From: Porphyromonas loveana
GTDB lineage: Bacteria; Bacteroidota; Bacteroidia; Bacteroidales; Porphyromonadaceae
Reading direction: 5' to 3'
DNA: 64,000 nucleotides
Assembly (NCBI RefSeq): GCF_003096695.1
Contig: NZ_QEKY01000009.1
Coordinates: 1-64,000 of the forward strand
The notes beneath the pieces are model-generated. The model made no database searches. It was not told the DNA's origin and saw only the letters and a program-made list of their open reading frames with translations. How positions within the stretch are numbered: position 1 is the first letter of the stretch; each line of letters opens with the position of its first letter. The position numbers and the translations under genes are program-made. Positions 34,933 through 45,233 of this stretch are shown one piece after another.

Positions 34933-35811
34933 TCAGATACGGGCCAGAACCAGATCAATAAGCCCCTCTATACTGCCTTTATAGGCGGTATTCATCTGTT
35001 CCGACTTCCGTCCGGCGATGATACAGCACACCGTCACAGCCCTGTGCCCCATGAGAGCAGCCAGGCCGGCCAGGGACGAACTCTCCATTTCGTAGTTGGT
35101 GATCCGGCTGCCATAGTAGTCGAAAGTCTGTATTTTCCGGTTCAGCTGGGGATCTCTCAGCGGGAGTCGTAAGCATCGGCCTTGCGGACCGTAAAAGCCA
35201 TTGGCAGCAATAGTTACGCCTCGCAGGACATCACTCCCACATATCTGCTCTGTAAGCGTCCGATCCGAAAGGATGACATAGGGCTTCAAGCCCATTATCT
35301 GCCATTCGAGCTGCTGCAACAGAGCCTGCTCAAAGGACAAATCCCGTATCTTCTCCGTACCATCATAGAAATACATGACCCCGTCGAAGCCGATGCTTCT
35401 CTCGGCTGCCACATAGGCACCGATGGGAGTATTCTCTTGCAAACCGCCCGAGGTCCCCACCCTCACGAGGGTGAGTTGCCGAAAAATATCCTTGATCTGA
35501 CGGGTCTTGAGATCTATATTGGCCAGTGCATCCAGTTCGTTCAGGACTATATCTATATTGTCCGAACCGATGCCGTGACTTTGGACAGTTATTCGTTTGC
35601 CTTGGTACCACCCCGTTATTGTATGAAACTCCCGATTGGACACGCTGCACTCCACTCGATCGAATCGGGAAGCCACCATGTCCACACGAGCAGGATCGCC
35701 GACCAAGACAACCTTGTCAGCCAATTGCTCCGGACGCAGATGCAGGTGAAAGACCGATCCATCCTCATTAATGATCAGCTCCGAAGGAGGGATTATTCTT
35801 TTGTTATTCAT
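34933..35811 (-). CDS. udp: Nucleoside phosphorylase (uridine phosphorylase-like)
   Basis: A 292-residue phosphorylase of the PNP/UDP family. VVLVGDPARVDMVAS holds the phosphate-binding Gly/Asp/Arg, RVGTSGGLQENTPIG is the second phosphate loop, and NYEMESSSLAGLAALMG is the ribose-binding MES motif. It salvages pyrimidine nucleosides by phosphorolysis. Bacteroidetes members of this length are usually annotated uridine phosphorylase. It is probably monocistronic. Confidence 0.92.
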   Translation of the reverse strand: MNNKRIIPPSELIINEDGSVFHLHLRPEQLADKVVLVGDPARVDMVASRFDRVECSVSNREFHTITGWYQGKRITVQSHGIGSDNIDIVLNELDALANIDLKTRQIKDIFRQLTLVRVGTSGGLQENTPIGAYVAAERSIGFDGVMYFYDGTEKIRDLSFEQALLQQLEWQIMGLKPYVILSDRTLTEQICGSDVLRGVTIAANGFYGPQGRCLRLPLRDPQLNRKIQTFDYYGSRITNYEMESSSLAGLAALMGHRAVTVCCIIAGRKSEQMNTAYKGSIEGLIDLVLARI

Positions 35812-35863
35812 AAGGGAAGGGGTTGTTTGTCAGTTATGAGATATTGCGTGAGGCGGCAGTATC

Positions 35864-37285
35864 TTATTGCGATTGCATCTCTAAGTTTCTCACCTCTTTC
35901 TCCAATGCGTTTATTTCGCGCTGCATGGCGGGAATGCTATTCTCCAATTGCAGGATCTCTTGTCGTAATCGGTTGCGCTCAGCAGTCGGGGCTTCCCCAT
36001 ATTGACGACGCAGTTGCTCCAAACGGGCAGTGGATTGGTCCAGTTTCTTTGCCTTCGCCACCACATCTTGATAGCGCGATCTGGCTTCACGACTTCGGAA
36101 GTCATTCCACTTGGTATAGATGCGCAAGCCCTGCATGGGAAAGTAAATTTGGTATTCCGATGCCTTCTTTTCGGCATCGGTGCGAACATCACGAGCCATC
36201 GCTATCAATTCGCTATAGTCGCGATCCTCATCCAGCGTCACCGCAATGCTGCGAAGAGAAGCGTAACCCCTCTTCACATCCAAATCGTCCGTAGCCACCG
36301 GCCTTACGGCATCGTTAATGGCGAAGGTATAGACGACAGCTGTGTCGGCCGGACAGAAACGGTCACTGGCGAAGAAGCCGATACCGCGTGCCTCATCATA
36401 GACCAAGAGATAATCATCAAAGGGAGAATTGAAAGGCATACCCAAGAGAACAGGCTCCAAGAAAGTGCCCTCCTCCAGATCGCGACGCGCCATATAGAGG
36501 TCGTAGCCTCCTAAGCCGTTGGGACGGTTACTGGCAAACAGAACCGTAATGCCGTCCGCTCGCATCGAGGGATAGTTGTCGTCGTACTCCGTATTGAGTC
36601 GGTCGAGTGGCTGAACGTCACTCCATCTATTGTGAATGAAATTGGCTTCATACAGATCGTATCTTCCGGCCGAATTCCTTCGCGTCACGAGAGAGAAATC
36701 GCCTCGGCCATTGACAAAGGTCGTAGCCTCGGCCTGACTCCCTTGCAACCAAGAGATATTGCCATTGTCGGCCGTGAGATGGTAGGCGGAGAGAAGATCC
36801 TGCTTGCGGATTCGCACGCTATCGAATACCTCTATCCATTCCGCCCGGTCGAGCAGACGACTGCCACGACGCATCCGCTCCATCTCGACATCCACACGAG
36901 TCGTCTCCTGTTTCTTCTTCACAAGAGTAGCTCTGTATCGCTCCAGTGTTGTGAGAGCTTCGGAGAAATGATATCCCTTGGCATAAGCATCAGCCAGCAG
37001 CTCGTAAGCATCGGCACGTTTGCTCGTAGCTACCCGCAGCGGCTCAACTGCTTCGTCGTAGTGACGCACCTTGTATAGGAGTGAGCCCAAGAGATAGTTA
37101 TTGTCTGGTTGTTTGGAGTTCTTGGCGACCAATTGTCTCGCCATCGGGAGGGCCTTTTCATATTGACCACTGTCGATCAGAAGACGGATTTCCGATGCTT
37201 GCTGTGCATAGGACTGTTTGCCTCCGAAAGCTAAGATCAAGGCAAGTAGCGGAAGGATGATAGAACGATAGGCCATCTTTTGCAA
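35864..37285 (-). CDS. Exported TPR / PD40 beta-propeller protein with C-terminal coiled coil
   Basis: A 473-residue protein with a Sec signal peptide (about 1-27, SYAQQ). TPR-like helices follow (about 30-140). A PD40/WD40-like propeller (about 170-340) has typical blades such as YPSMRADGITVLFASNRPNG. The end is a long coiled coil (about 405-473, EILQLENSIPAMQREINALE). The layout recalls PorE/PorW-like gliding and type IX secretion accessory proteins, but without an OmpA domain. It is probably periplasmic; the function is unproven. Confidence 0.8.
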   Translation of the reverse strand: MQKMAYRSIILPLLALILAFGGKQSYAQQASEIRLLIDSGQYEKALPMARQLVAKNSKQPDNNYLLGSLLYKVRHYDEAVEPLRVATSKRADAYELLADAYAKGYHFSEALTTLERYRATLVKKKQETTRVDVEMERMRRGSRLLDRAEWIEVFDSVRIRKQDLLSAYHLTADNGNISWLQGSQAEATTFVNGRGDFSLVTRRNSAGRYDLYEANFIHNRWSDVQPLDRLNTEYDDNYPSMRADGITVLFASNRPNGLGGYDLYMARRDLEEGTFLEPVLLGMPFNSPFDDYLLVYDEARGIGFFASDRFCPADTAVVYTFAINDAVRPVATDDLDVKRGYASLRSIAVTLDEDRDYSELIAMARDVRTDAEKKASEYQIYFPMQGLRIYTKWNDFRSREARSRYQDVVAKAKKLDQSTARLEQLRRQYGEAPTAERNRLRQEILQLENSIPAMQREINALEKEVRNLEMQSQ

Positions 37286-37427
37286 TTGACGATTCGTTTA
37301 GGATGAATGGGTTTCATGCGCCTCTGTCGGGCACATATATACGCATCGGCTCGCTTATGTCCTTATGCGTATCTTACAAAGGTAATGTTTCTTGCTTACC
37401 ACAGGCCTGTGCAGGGCGCCGGAAACA

Positions 37428-37459
37428 AAAAAAGACCGGACTACAGCCGGTCTTTTTTA
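37428..37459. terminator. Bidirectional terminator downstream of tRNA-Ser
   Basis: AAAAAAGACCGG and CCGGTCTTTTTT pair around a short loop. The A-run and T-run make it active on both strands. It ends the tRNA transcript on the minus strand. Confidence 0.8.
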
Positions 37460-37466
37460 CTTGAAG

Positions 37467-37553
37467 CGGAAGCGACGAGATTCGAACTCGTGGTACGGTT
37501 ACCCGTACGACAGTTTAGCAAACTGTTGGTTTCAGCCACTCACCCACACTTCC
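37467..37553 (-). tRNA. tRNA-Ser (anticodon GCT)
   Basis: An 87-base tRNA with a 7-bp acceptor stem closing GGAAGTG with CGCTTCC, discriminator G, a D-arm beginning at TGAGTGGCTGA, anticodon stem-loop CAGTTTGCTAAACTG reading AGC/AGT codons, a long variable arm (CGTACGGGTAACCGTACCA) as expected for serine tRNAs, and the T-arm GTTCGAATC. CCA is not encoded. Its promoter lies at 37584-37614. Confidence 0.97.
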
Positions 37554-37583
37554 GTTGTATAGGAGGTCTTCCGAATACGGACG

Positions 37584-37614
37584 CAAAGATACTACTTCTT
37601 TTGATTTAAGCAAG
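37584..37614 (-). promoter_or_regulatory. Promoter of tRNA-Ser
   Basis: On the minus strand CTTG (37611-37614), 19 bases, then TATCTTTG (37584-37591) lies about 31 bases before the mature 5' end. The -7 box is a full match; the -33 element has one mismatch. Confidence 0.6.
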
Positions 37615-37619
37615 CGTCA

Positions 37620-37862
37620 TTAGCGGTCTTTTATGTCTTCAAAATCGACATATTCCCCCTGATCTTTGTCGAATCGACGCTTTTCCAGCTCTTCCAACTC
37701 CACTTTTTCGCCCGGGGCAGGTACTTTGGGTTCCTGTGGCTCTCCTCGCGGACGTTCTCCCCTCGGATTGAAGAACATACGACGGATGGCTACCACCCGA
37801 ATCAAAAAGCGTATGACCCAGTAGATCAGAAAACCGAAAAATATGACGAGTAATAATTCCAT
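37620..37862 (-). CDS. DUF4834-family small membrane protein
   Basis: An 80-residue protein with one N-terminal membrane helix (about 3-25), a basic patch (RVVAIRRMFFNPRGERPRG), and a charged C-terminal tail ending EYVDFEDIKDR, which is the DUF4834 signature. It is Bacteroidetes-specific with unknown function. It follows psd-pssA in the same direction, 55 bases after pssA. Confidence 0.85.
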   Translation of the reverse strand: MELLLVIFFGFLIYWVIRFLIRVVAIRRMFFNPRGERPRGEPQEPKVPAPGEKVELEELEKRRFDKDQGEYVDFEDIKDR

Positions 37863-37917
37863 GATTGATGTTATGAATGCGTTTTGCGTTAGTCCACAAA
37901 TATAAAACAGTGGATGG

Positions 37918-38625
37918 TCATCCTTGTTCTTGCGTCCTCTTGCGCGCCACCAATGCCATCAGCACATAGAGGATGATGGCCGGAGCAAATCCGCCTATGT
38001 TCCAGAGGGCAACGAACACCGCCGAAGCTATGACCAATATATATCGCCATTCATTGCCACGCCACGCCATCGACTTCATCTTCAGCGCCAGCATCGGCAG
38101 CTCGCAGACCATCAGATAGGAGAAGAGGCATACGAGCACAAGGGTCAGGGCGAGCAGGGGCAGTCCTGTTATGACGGGCTCTTCGGTCAGACCGCATAGA
38201 TAAATGTAGGCGATCCAGAACAAAGCATTGGCAGGCACGGGCAGGCCGATGAAGGATGTGCTCTGTCGTGTATCGTTATTGAACTTGGCCAGACGCACCG
38301 TAGCGAAAGCGGCCAATACAAATACGCCATAGGTGGCAATGCCATAGGGCTCCACCCATCCGGACAAAGCAACGTACAGGCTCATGGCAGGGGCTACACC
38401 GAAGCTGACAACATCCGCCAACGAGTCCAGATCGGCACCAATGGGCGACTGCACCTTCAGCAACCGAGCCAACATCCCGTCAAAAAAGTCGAAGACAGCT
38501 GCCAAGACAATGAAGCCGGCTGCCCAACGGAGATCGCCGTATTCGATGGCGGCTATGATGGAGGCACAACCTGCGAGGAGGTTGAGGCAGGTCACGATAT
38601 TGGGGATATGCTTGCGGATCTGCAT
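37918..38625 (-). CDS. pssA: CDP-diacylglycerol-serine O-phosphatidyltransferase
   Basis: A 235-residue integral membrane enzyme of the CDP-alcohol phosphatidyltransferase family, making phosphatidylserine. The signature D-G-x2-A-R-x8-G-x3-D-x3-D is visible as FDGMLARLLKVQSPIGADLD followed by SLADVVSFG. About seven membrane helices are predicted. It starts two bases after psd, giving a two-gene phosphatidylethanolamine operon with both steps encoded together. Confidence 0.95.
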   Translation of the reverse strand: MQIRKHIPNIVTCLNLLAGCASIIAAIEYGDLRWAAGFIVLAAVFDFFDGMLARLLKVQSPIGADLDSLADVVSFGVAPAMSLYVALSGWVEPYGIATYGVFVLAAFATVRLAKFNNDTRQSTSFIGLPVPANALFWIAYIYLCGLTEEPVITGLPLLALTLVLVCLFSYLMVCELPMLALKMKSMAWRGNEWRYILVIASAVFVALWNIGGFAPAIILYVLMALVARKRTQEQG

Positions 38626-38626
38626 A

Positions 38627-39298
38627 TTATTTTTCTTCCGGCAGTCGTGCGATGAGGGTCTGATTGCCCACGGTCTTCTGATCCAACTTCACTTCTATCT
38701 GAGAACCTAAAGGCAGATACAGGTCCACGCGCGAACCAAATTTGATAAATCCCATATGGGCATCTACCGAACATTCGTCGCCCACCTCGGCATAGGTGAC
38801 GATGCGACGTGCCAAGGCTCCGGCAATCTGGCGAGCCAGTACACAGAAACCGTTCTCCGTCTTGATGAGCACAGCCGATCGTTCATTGTCCGTACTACTC
38901 TTAGGCAGATAAGCAGCCATAAAGTGTCCGTCTCGATGCGACACATGGACCACACGACCACGACAAGGGAACCAATTGGCATGGACATTGAAGATCGACA
39001 TGAAAATCGATACCTGAATGCAACGCTCTTTCAGAATCTCATGCTCAGTCACTTCCTCGATAGCGACCACCGTCCCGTCAGCAGGAGCCACAACGGCTCG
39101 GGCGTCCTCCACAAAGGCGCTATGCCGTTTGGGACAACGGAAGAAATTGACCGTGAGAAGATAGAGAAAGATGGCAACGACTGTCACCACATAGGATATA
39201 ATGGAAGCTCCAAGGAAATAGAATAGGCTCAAACATATTCCCGTGAAGAGGGTGGCCATGGAAACCAGCAGGCCGGTACTCTCTTTATGAACTTTCAT
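38627..39298 (-). CDS. psd: Phosphatidylserine decarboxylase proenzyme
   Basis: A 223-residue short (archaeal/Bacteroidetes-type) PSD. Two N-terminal membrane helices lie at about 10-52. The catalytic domain contains VAPADGTVV and SIFMSIFNVHANWFP. The autocleavage site is KFGSRVDLYLP, with cleavage before Ser189 forming the pyruvoyl group, rather than the LGST found in E. coli. It produces phosphatidylethanolamine from the PssA product. A -7 box TACTTTTG on the minus strand lies at 39384-39391. Confidence 0.95.
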   Translation of the reverse strand: MKVHKESTGLLVSMATLFTGICLSLFYFLGASIISYVVTVVAIFLYLLTVNFFRCPKRHSAFVEDARAVVAPADGTVVAIEEVTEHEILKERCIQVSIFMSIFNVHANWFPCRGRVVHVSHRDGHFMAAYLPKSSTDNERSAVLIKTENGFCVLARQIAGALARRIVTYAEVGDECSVDAHMGFIKFGSRVDLYLPLGSQIEVKLDQKTVGNQTLIARLPEEK

Positions 39299-39534
39299 GC
39301 AATGTTTTTAATCAATAGTTGTAATAACGGTAGCCAGTCCTAATGCGGAGCCTTGAAACGCCCCCCACATACGCTACCATCCACAAAAGTAACGCTTTTT
39401 CTTGTCTTCGTCGCTCGTTTTTGCTTTGCACTTTCTTTAGCAGGCTGACACCTTCCGACAGACATTCGGAAACCAAACTGCCCCCACTATCGCTCTACGT
39501 TCAATGGGGGCAGTCCAATGCTCAGATATAAGAC

Positions 39535-40254
39535 CTATTGTAATCCGGGAAGGTGGCGGGGAAAAGTTGTTGCATTAAAGGGTTTCTCTCTATCAGGAAT
39601 AATTCGAGATTCAAAACTTGCTGTCATACTGGTAGTGAGCTTAGGCCCGTTCTTCAATGTAACAATTACCTGCATTTTGTGTTCGCCAGCAACAGATGGT
39701 TTACTTACAAACTGAAAAAAAGAGTATATATCCCACACCATAGGGATACCATCAACGGGAAAATTAGATAACAAGCACTTCCCTTGTTTAGGACACATAG
39801 GATCATAGTCACTCCTTATGAACTCGGCATAAGTCTCATAATGTATAGATAGTAATATCATTCAACGAAGTACCCTTGGGGTGCTGAGCATTATAATCAT
39901 CCAAAGCTATTACATCTATTGATTTTATTGTATGCATCAGAGCTGAATAACCTGTAAATGTCCACCCCTGTTTATTATAGGCTGTATCTGCATTTAACCA
40001 CGTTAGAAATTTATGGTATTGAGAGCCACTACCATAGAGTTTACCAAAAAATTCTATACGCTTTATTTCCATTCCTTCGCACATTTCGTGGAAACTCATC
40101 TCTATCGAATCGGCATCAGTGTACCAATCAGACATCTATTTGGATAATCGGGAATATCCAACATTTGCACTTCGTTCTCGTGGCTACAGGCTGTCATGCA
40201 GATATTGAGCATGGCAGCAAACAAAACGAATGTCAATACAGCTTTATCCTTCAT
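39535..40254 (-). pseudogene. Frameshifted exported lipoprotein next to the C10 protease remnant
   Basis: An intact lipoprotein start at 40254 (FAAMLNICMTACSHE, Cys lipobox) runs only 43 codons before a stop. The remaining protein continues in a second frame from about 40135 (SDWYTDADSIEMSFHEM onward) to 39836, and a third frame from about 39861 to 39535. At least two frameshifts are needed to restore one protein of about 235 residues. The content is extracellular-type and beta-rich (CVSKPSVAGEH-like strands). In Bacteroidetes such lipoproteins often accompany C10 peptidases; here the pair has decayed together. Confidence 0.7.
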
Positions 40255-41368
40255 GTATCTGCATCAATTTAGGTTTAATATCAGTTATTATTTTTATATC
40301 AAAACAAAAGTTATGTTCAGGATTTTGTGGATTATAATAGTATTGTCCACCATCATCATGATACATCATGCCATGCTGGAGGTCAAAAACGTCTTTCTTA
40401 TAAAAGCCATTGTATCTGCCATTTGCACCCCAATTACAATGATAATATGATGGATGCACTGTCCATGTCCAAACGAGTTCACCCGTTTCATTATTGTAGA
40501 CAAGTACATCATAAGACGTCTTTAAGTAGCCATCAATAACCCATGCATGACCAGATCTTGTATATTCCAATTCAAGGTCTTGCCTTCCAACACCTTAGGA
40601 TATTTATGATATGTAGTTATTTGCCCCACAGCTATAGCAACGCATCCGGCAGGAGCCCGCTCTCCATTATTCATTACCTCAGCATGCAAATTAAAAGGCG
40701 CCCTTTGTCCCCACTTTACATTCAAGAGTACTTCCTTCTCCAATATCACAGCTTGGTTTATCTCATGAAAAATGTGACATAGTCATTTAGGTTGATATTT
40801 TGAGAGGGAGGAGAAGGCATATCTTCATAGACACTTAGTTCTGTCTGAAATTGTTGCATGTCATTTCGGGTAAAGTTTGCAACCTCTTGAGCAGAAGCAA
40901 GACCGAAATCAATAATTCTCTGTCCCACTTCTTGATAATAATAAAGCTCAAGGAGCTTCATAAACGTTGCTAACCCCTTATCTTGAAAGTATCACTAAAG
41001 CCATTCGAGAGTCGCAGATGGCAACTGTCGTTAGTGGCAACAAACGGCTACCGGCGATAACCATGGATCCATTTTATTCAAAATTAACAATGTAGGCAAC
41101 TGTATCTCGTCCCGATCCCGAGCGAAGATTAGACTCAGATACAATGGGTTCAAGACTCTCAACATTAGGAAGATTGGTCAACGGCATCCCTCTTCCATGT
41201 CGTAGACTAACAAGATTAGAGGCAGCGAAAGCTCTAACCTTCTCCTCAAATGCCCTCTCTTGAGACTGTTGTCCCTGCAATCCATCCCCTTGAGGAGCAA
41301 AGGATTCTTTCGTACAAGCGGTAAGTATTGCCACAAAAGCAAGATTTAGAAGAAAAAAATTTTCTCAT
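40244..41368 (-). pseudogene. C10 (streptopain/PrtT-like) cysteine protease, frameshifted and internally deleted
   Basis: Fragments in different frames spell a C10 family preproprotease. There is a lipoprotein-like leader at 41368, a prodomain (41334-41074, ending VAYIVNFE), a QEVGQRIIDFGLA segment (40961-40758), the catalytic-Cys region KWGQRAPFN and PAGCVAIAVGQI (Cys codon 40642-40644), and the catalytic-His region RSGHAWVIDGY (His codon 40547-40549). The leader is thrown out of frame by an extra base in a seven-A run (41353-41359). Only about 30 codons separate Cys from His where the family has well over 100, so an internal deletion has also occurred. Confidence 0.85.
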
Positions 41369-42291
41369 AATAAAATCCATTTTAATTAAACGTTACAACT
41401 TTAATCGCAACAAATTTAAGCATTATATTCTAAGACATCAACACTTCAAGGCTCTTATTGCTGGAATGTGCAACGATTTTTCTGATAGAGGTCTTCTTTT
41501 TGAGGAGACAGGCAATTGTGTACCTTTGCTCCGAAGTGGGTTGTTTATCGAGTGTTGCACTTACCTTACTATTGAAAAATACAGAGGCTTCAAGAAGTTT
41601 CCCTCACTACAGCCGAGTAAGAGTCATAGTAGATATTCCAACAATTCAACTCTAATTTACGTACAAGAAATTTATCGGCGGTCTGCTGAGTCCAAAGAAT
41701 CAGTTTCCGTCAGCATTGTGAAAAAATGTATCACCTAATCTCTGAAGTTCTAAGCAACACATGAAAACAGCGTCGCACGCTGACAATGACCAGAAAAATC
41801 GTTTTTGAACGCTTCGCTGACAAACGAAGAACGAAACAACGGTAATTGATGTCTTTGTACAGCGTTGACAGCCTACCGAAACAAAATCGGACGCTTCGTG
41901 CATTTACGAAGAGTCCAAAAACGTTCATTGCACCTTCCGTACAAGATTGATACCTTGCCGAAGGCTTATTACGCTTATTGCACACGCTCGACGACCCGAA
42001 AAATGTTGTTTTTGACCTTACGTACACGTACGCGGACATAAAAACATGGATTTTGATAATTATAATGATCACATCTGATATCTATAAAGAACGTCCTCCA
42101 AGTAGGGAAAAACTGATTTTGGACGCTTCCAATCTCATTTTCCGTCTCATGGAAGCTGTCACAGAACCTTCGGAAGATCGCTTATTTGGAATAAATCTAA
42201 ACAGCTCTTCGGTGTTGATAAGTTTTTTGGCTCGCAAAAAAGTGTGCCAACAACATGAATAAACAAGAAGAGTTGTTACACGATCATCTCC
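41369..42291. repeat. Gene-free region with dispersed repeats
   Basis: No supported gene. Around 41770-42010 it carries sequence related to the flank of array 1 near 16590-16740, including TTTGTACAGCG, an ATCGGA segment and short GAAAAATCG/GTTTTT cores. It is probably an eroded relative of the 41-bp repeat regions. Confidence 0.5.
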
Positions 42292-42936
42292 TTATTCTGC
42301 TTGACATTGTGAGAGTAGTCTGCGAGCCTGGCGCTCTCCCCAGTGTGGTGCATAGGCGGGAGACACTGTGGCAGCAGCATAGCACGCAACAGCTTTCTGC
42401 GCCAGAGGCAGAGCTTTGTCCTTGCCACCACCGAACTGAGCAGGGGTGTAGAGCAGACTCTGAGCCTGTAGATAGTAGGCTCGCGGATTCTCCGGATTGG
42501 CCTGCATGGCTATGGCCAACTGTCGGCTGCTTTCCATCCCGTAGGTTTGCCACCGTTCTTGCGGATTGACCAACAGGCGGGCTGTTGCTACCATGCTTCG
42601 CAGGCAGGCGATCTCGGACCGGTCGCCACCGAGCGATTCTGCCAGGGTCAGCATAGTCTCTGCTTCGCTGCTGAGCCGATCGGCCTCTGAGGGATCGCCC
42701 AAAGCCGGTATTATCCTGCAGTAGGCAGCGTAGTAAGCAGCATGCCAATCGGCTCCACTCACGGCTGCTATCCGAGAAAATTCGGTGGCCAGAGCGACAT
42801 ACTCCGTTGGAGGCAGGCTGTCCAAAGCAGCTACTTTCCGGTTCATCACATCGGCATAAGCCGTTTCTTGCGCCGTAGCGCAGAGTCCTGTCAGACCGAT
42901 CAGGGCCAAGAGGACGATTTGCTTGAGAGATTTCAT
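42292..42936 (-). CDS. Exported TPR-like hypothetical protein
   Basis: A 214-residue protein with a signal peptide (about 1-22, CATAQE) and a helical repeat body resembling TPRs (AYYLQAQSLLYTPAQFGGGKDKALPLAQKAV). The start overlaps the stop of the TonB-dependent receptor gene upstream by four bases (ATGA), so it is probably a periplasmic partner of that receptor. Function is unknown. Confidence 0.8.
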   Translation of the reverse strand: MKSLKQIVLLALIGLTGLCATAQETAYADVMNRKVAALDSLPPTEYVALATEFSRIAAVSGADWHAAYYAAYCRIIPALGDPSEADRLSSEAETMLTLAESLGGDRSEIACLRSMVATARLLVNPQERWQTYGMESSRQLAIAMQANPENPRAYYLQAQSLLYTPAQFGGGKDKALPLAQKAVACYAAATVSPAYAPHWGERQARRLLSQCQAE

Positions 42937-45155
42937 CTTGATTTGATTTTTATATCAGTATTCATGATTTCTTGTCTTCGGTCCACTCCGAAGTTAATGA
43001 AGAGTCCTACCATGTAAAACTGTCTGTAGGGAGTCGAGATTCTGACCGATGGATACACGCCATTGACGGGCTTGTCCCCGAAACGATACCCATAGGTGGG
43101 ATCCGAATTGAAAAGGTTGTGAGCGCTCAGGACGAGTACGCCATTTACTTTCTTGTATCGGAACGGATAATTATAGGATACGCTCATGCTGAAGTTGGCA
43201 GGTATCGACGCATTAAAATACGAGGCAGACTGCACGTTGGGGTTGTGATATGTCATACCGGTTCGGTATGTCATGGACAGATTGAAGAGCGAACTAATCG
43301 GTGCACACCAGTATTTCAACACGGAAGAAAGCGTGTGTCGGGCGACGAAATCGGGTCGTTCCTCCGCGGGCGAAAGGAGGTACTGTCGGCGAGCATCGGT
43401 ATAGGAATAGGAGAACCAATGCTCGAAAGATTTGATCAAGCCTGTTGCTTTCCAGAAGAAATCTGCCCCGCGGGCATATCCCTTGCCATCATTATCCGCC
43501 ACCCCTTCGGCAGTCAAAGTTGTCAGGCGACTATACTCCTTGTCGAAAAGTTGGAAGCGAAGCACGTGCGAATGCGAGGGACGCCATTCATAGGTCAGAT
43601 TGTACTGTTGCGACTGTTCGCGCCTCTTGGGCACAATACCGTGGCTCAGATAATAATCGCCCGGGGCTGCATACTTTCCTGCATCAAGCGTGAGTCGGCT
43701 CGTCGGAGAGACTTTATAAGAGGCTGACAGACGTGGCAGCAGAACGGCTGACTTGGTGAGATCGGAATACTCGGCTCGAAGTCCGGCCGTAGCCGAGATA
43801 CGACTCGATACGGGAAAGAGGGCTTCGGCATAGGCTGCGACAAGATGTTCCCTCAGCGAGGGAAGGGCTATGCTTTCGTCGGCTATCAGCTGAGAGCCGG
43901 CTTCGCTATAGGCATAGTCAGATCCGTAGCTGAGCCGCCAAGTCCTGATGCGCGAATCGAACCGCAAGCGGAGACTGGCATCGCGCTCTACAGTGCGGAC
44001 CATCGTCTTGATAGTTTGCCTTTCATCGGGTCGCTGTCGCAGCTTGTTATGGTCTTCGCTGTAGCCGACAGAAAGGGTGGATGTCGTCCGACCTTCGGAG
44101 AAGTCATGACGCCATACAGCCATCCCAAAGCCGTATGTATTCTGTCCTGCATAGAGCGAATACGTATTGGCCGGATCAGGCATTCTCAAGGCTGCAGAGG
44201 ATAGATCCCGCACAAAGAGGAAGAGTCCTTTCACCTCATCATGTGGCGTAAGGTTCCATATCGTCCGGGCATTATAGACATAGGACTGATTGGTGCCGGG
44301 TAATTTGTACTCGGGCTTGAGCAACAGACGGACGTAGGCGGCATCACTAATGGAGGCATTTTGCTCGATATAGAATCGACGTGAAGGAGAAAGGTAGCCA
44401 ACGCCACCGCTCAGAAACAGAGGAGACAGGCCGATGCCGACAGAGGATGGCGACTGTCCCGCCAATTGCAATTGCAGCAGTCCGCTCAATGCTCCCCCCT
44501 CTGTGGCTCCATAGCCACCGGTGGAAAGAGAGAGACCGCTGAACATTCCCGTCTCGAAGCGCGAACGAGCAGGCGAATCGAATCGGTTCTTGCCAAAGAA
44601 CCGTTTGACTCTCACGCCTTCTATCGTCACTGCCGTCTCCCATGATGCTCCGCCACGGACGAAAAAGCCCTCACGATCGCCCACGTCTTGCAGTCCGGGT
44701 GTCTGTCTCAAAGCCATGGAAAGATCCCCGTTGCCGGCAGGATTGGTGTAAACGTCCATCGGATTGAGCACAGTCTTGCTCTGCTTGCCTCCCACTCCGA
44801 AGGAAGAAACGCTTACGACCACCTCAGAGAGTTTGTAATCGTCTGTTTCTCGCAGTCGGATGCGGATATCATCTGTTGCATCTCCGTTCCGAATCAGCAA
44901 TGTATCAGACTTGTAATTGACGTGCGAAGCCACCAGTCGAATCGGGAAACTGCTCTTCGTCATGAAGCGGAACCGTCCGAGGCTGTCCGTCGCTGCACCG
45001 TCGAAACTCTCTGCCGGATAGACATTGACCAAGGCTATCGGCTGACCTTTTGTGTCGCTGACAGTCCCCGCAATCTGTCGCTGGGCATGGAGAGATGTAG
45101 GTATGCAGAGGGTGAGGAGAAGCTTTGTGAGGCTTCTCAAAAACAAGCTTTTCAT
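42933..45155 (-). CDS. TonB-dependent outer-membrane receptor
   Basis: A 740-residue outer-membrane protein. A signal peptide (about 1-24) is followed by a CarboxypepD-reg-like domain (about 27-105), a plug domain (about 125-225) and a 22-strand-type barrel ending in a hydrophobic/aromatic strand. It lacks the SusC signature regions and no SusD follows. Substrate is unknown; metal chelates or a small peptide are possible. It is translationally coupled to the TPR-like protein. Similar genes in P. gingivalis are annotated as TonB-linked receptors. Confidence 0.92.
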   Translation of the reverse strand: MKSLFLRSLTKLLLTLCIPTSLHAQRQIAGTVSDTKGQPIALVNVYPAESFDGAATDSLGRFRFMTKSSFPIRLVASHVNYKSDTLLIRNGDATDDIRIRLRETDDYKLSEVVVSVSSFGVGGKQSKTVLNPMDVYTNPAGNGDLSMALRQTPGLQDVGDREGFFVRGGASWETAVTIEGVRVKRFFGKNRFDSPARSRFETGMFSGLSLSTGGYGATEGGALSGLLQLQLAGQSPSSVGIGLSPLFLSGGVGYLSPSRRFYIEQNASISDAAYVRLLLKPEYKLPGTNQSYVYNARTIWNLTPHDEVKGLFLFVRDLSSAALRMPDPANTYSLYAGQNTYGFGMAVWRHDFSEGRTTSTLSVGYSEDHNKLRQRPDERQTIKTMVRTVERDASLRLRFDSRIRTWRLSYGSDYAYSEAGSQLIADESIALPSLREHLVAAYAEALFPVSSRISATAGLRAEYSDLTKSAVLLPRLSASYKVSPTSRLTLDAGKYAAPGDYYLSHGIVPKRREQSQQYNLTYEWRPSHSHVLRFQLFDKEYSRLTTLTAEGVADNDGKGYARGADFFWKATGLIKSFEHWFSYSYTDARRQYLLSPAEERPDFVARHTLSSVLKYWCAPISSLFNLSMTYRTGMTYHNPNVQSASYFNASIPANFSMSVSYNYPFRYKKVNGVLVLSAHNLFNSDPTYGYRFGDKPVNGVYPSVRISTPYRQFYMVGLFINFGVDRRQEIMNTDIKIKSR

Positions 45156-45233
45156 ATCTGTAATTGATTGACTCTAAGGGGGACAGCCTCTCAGCCGAAT
45201 CCCCATGAGTATGATTCTACTTTCGTTATAAGA

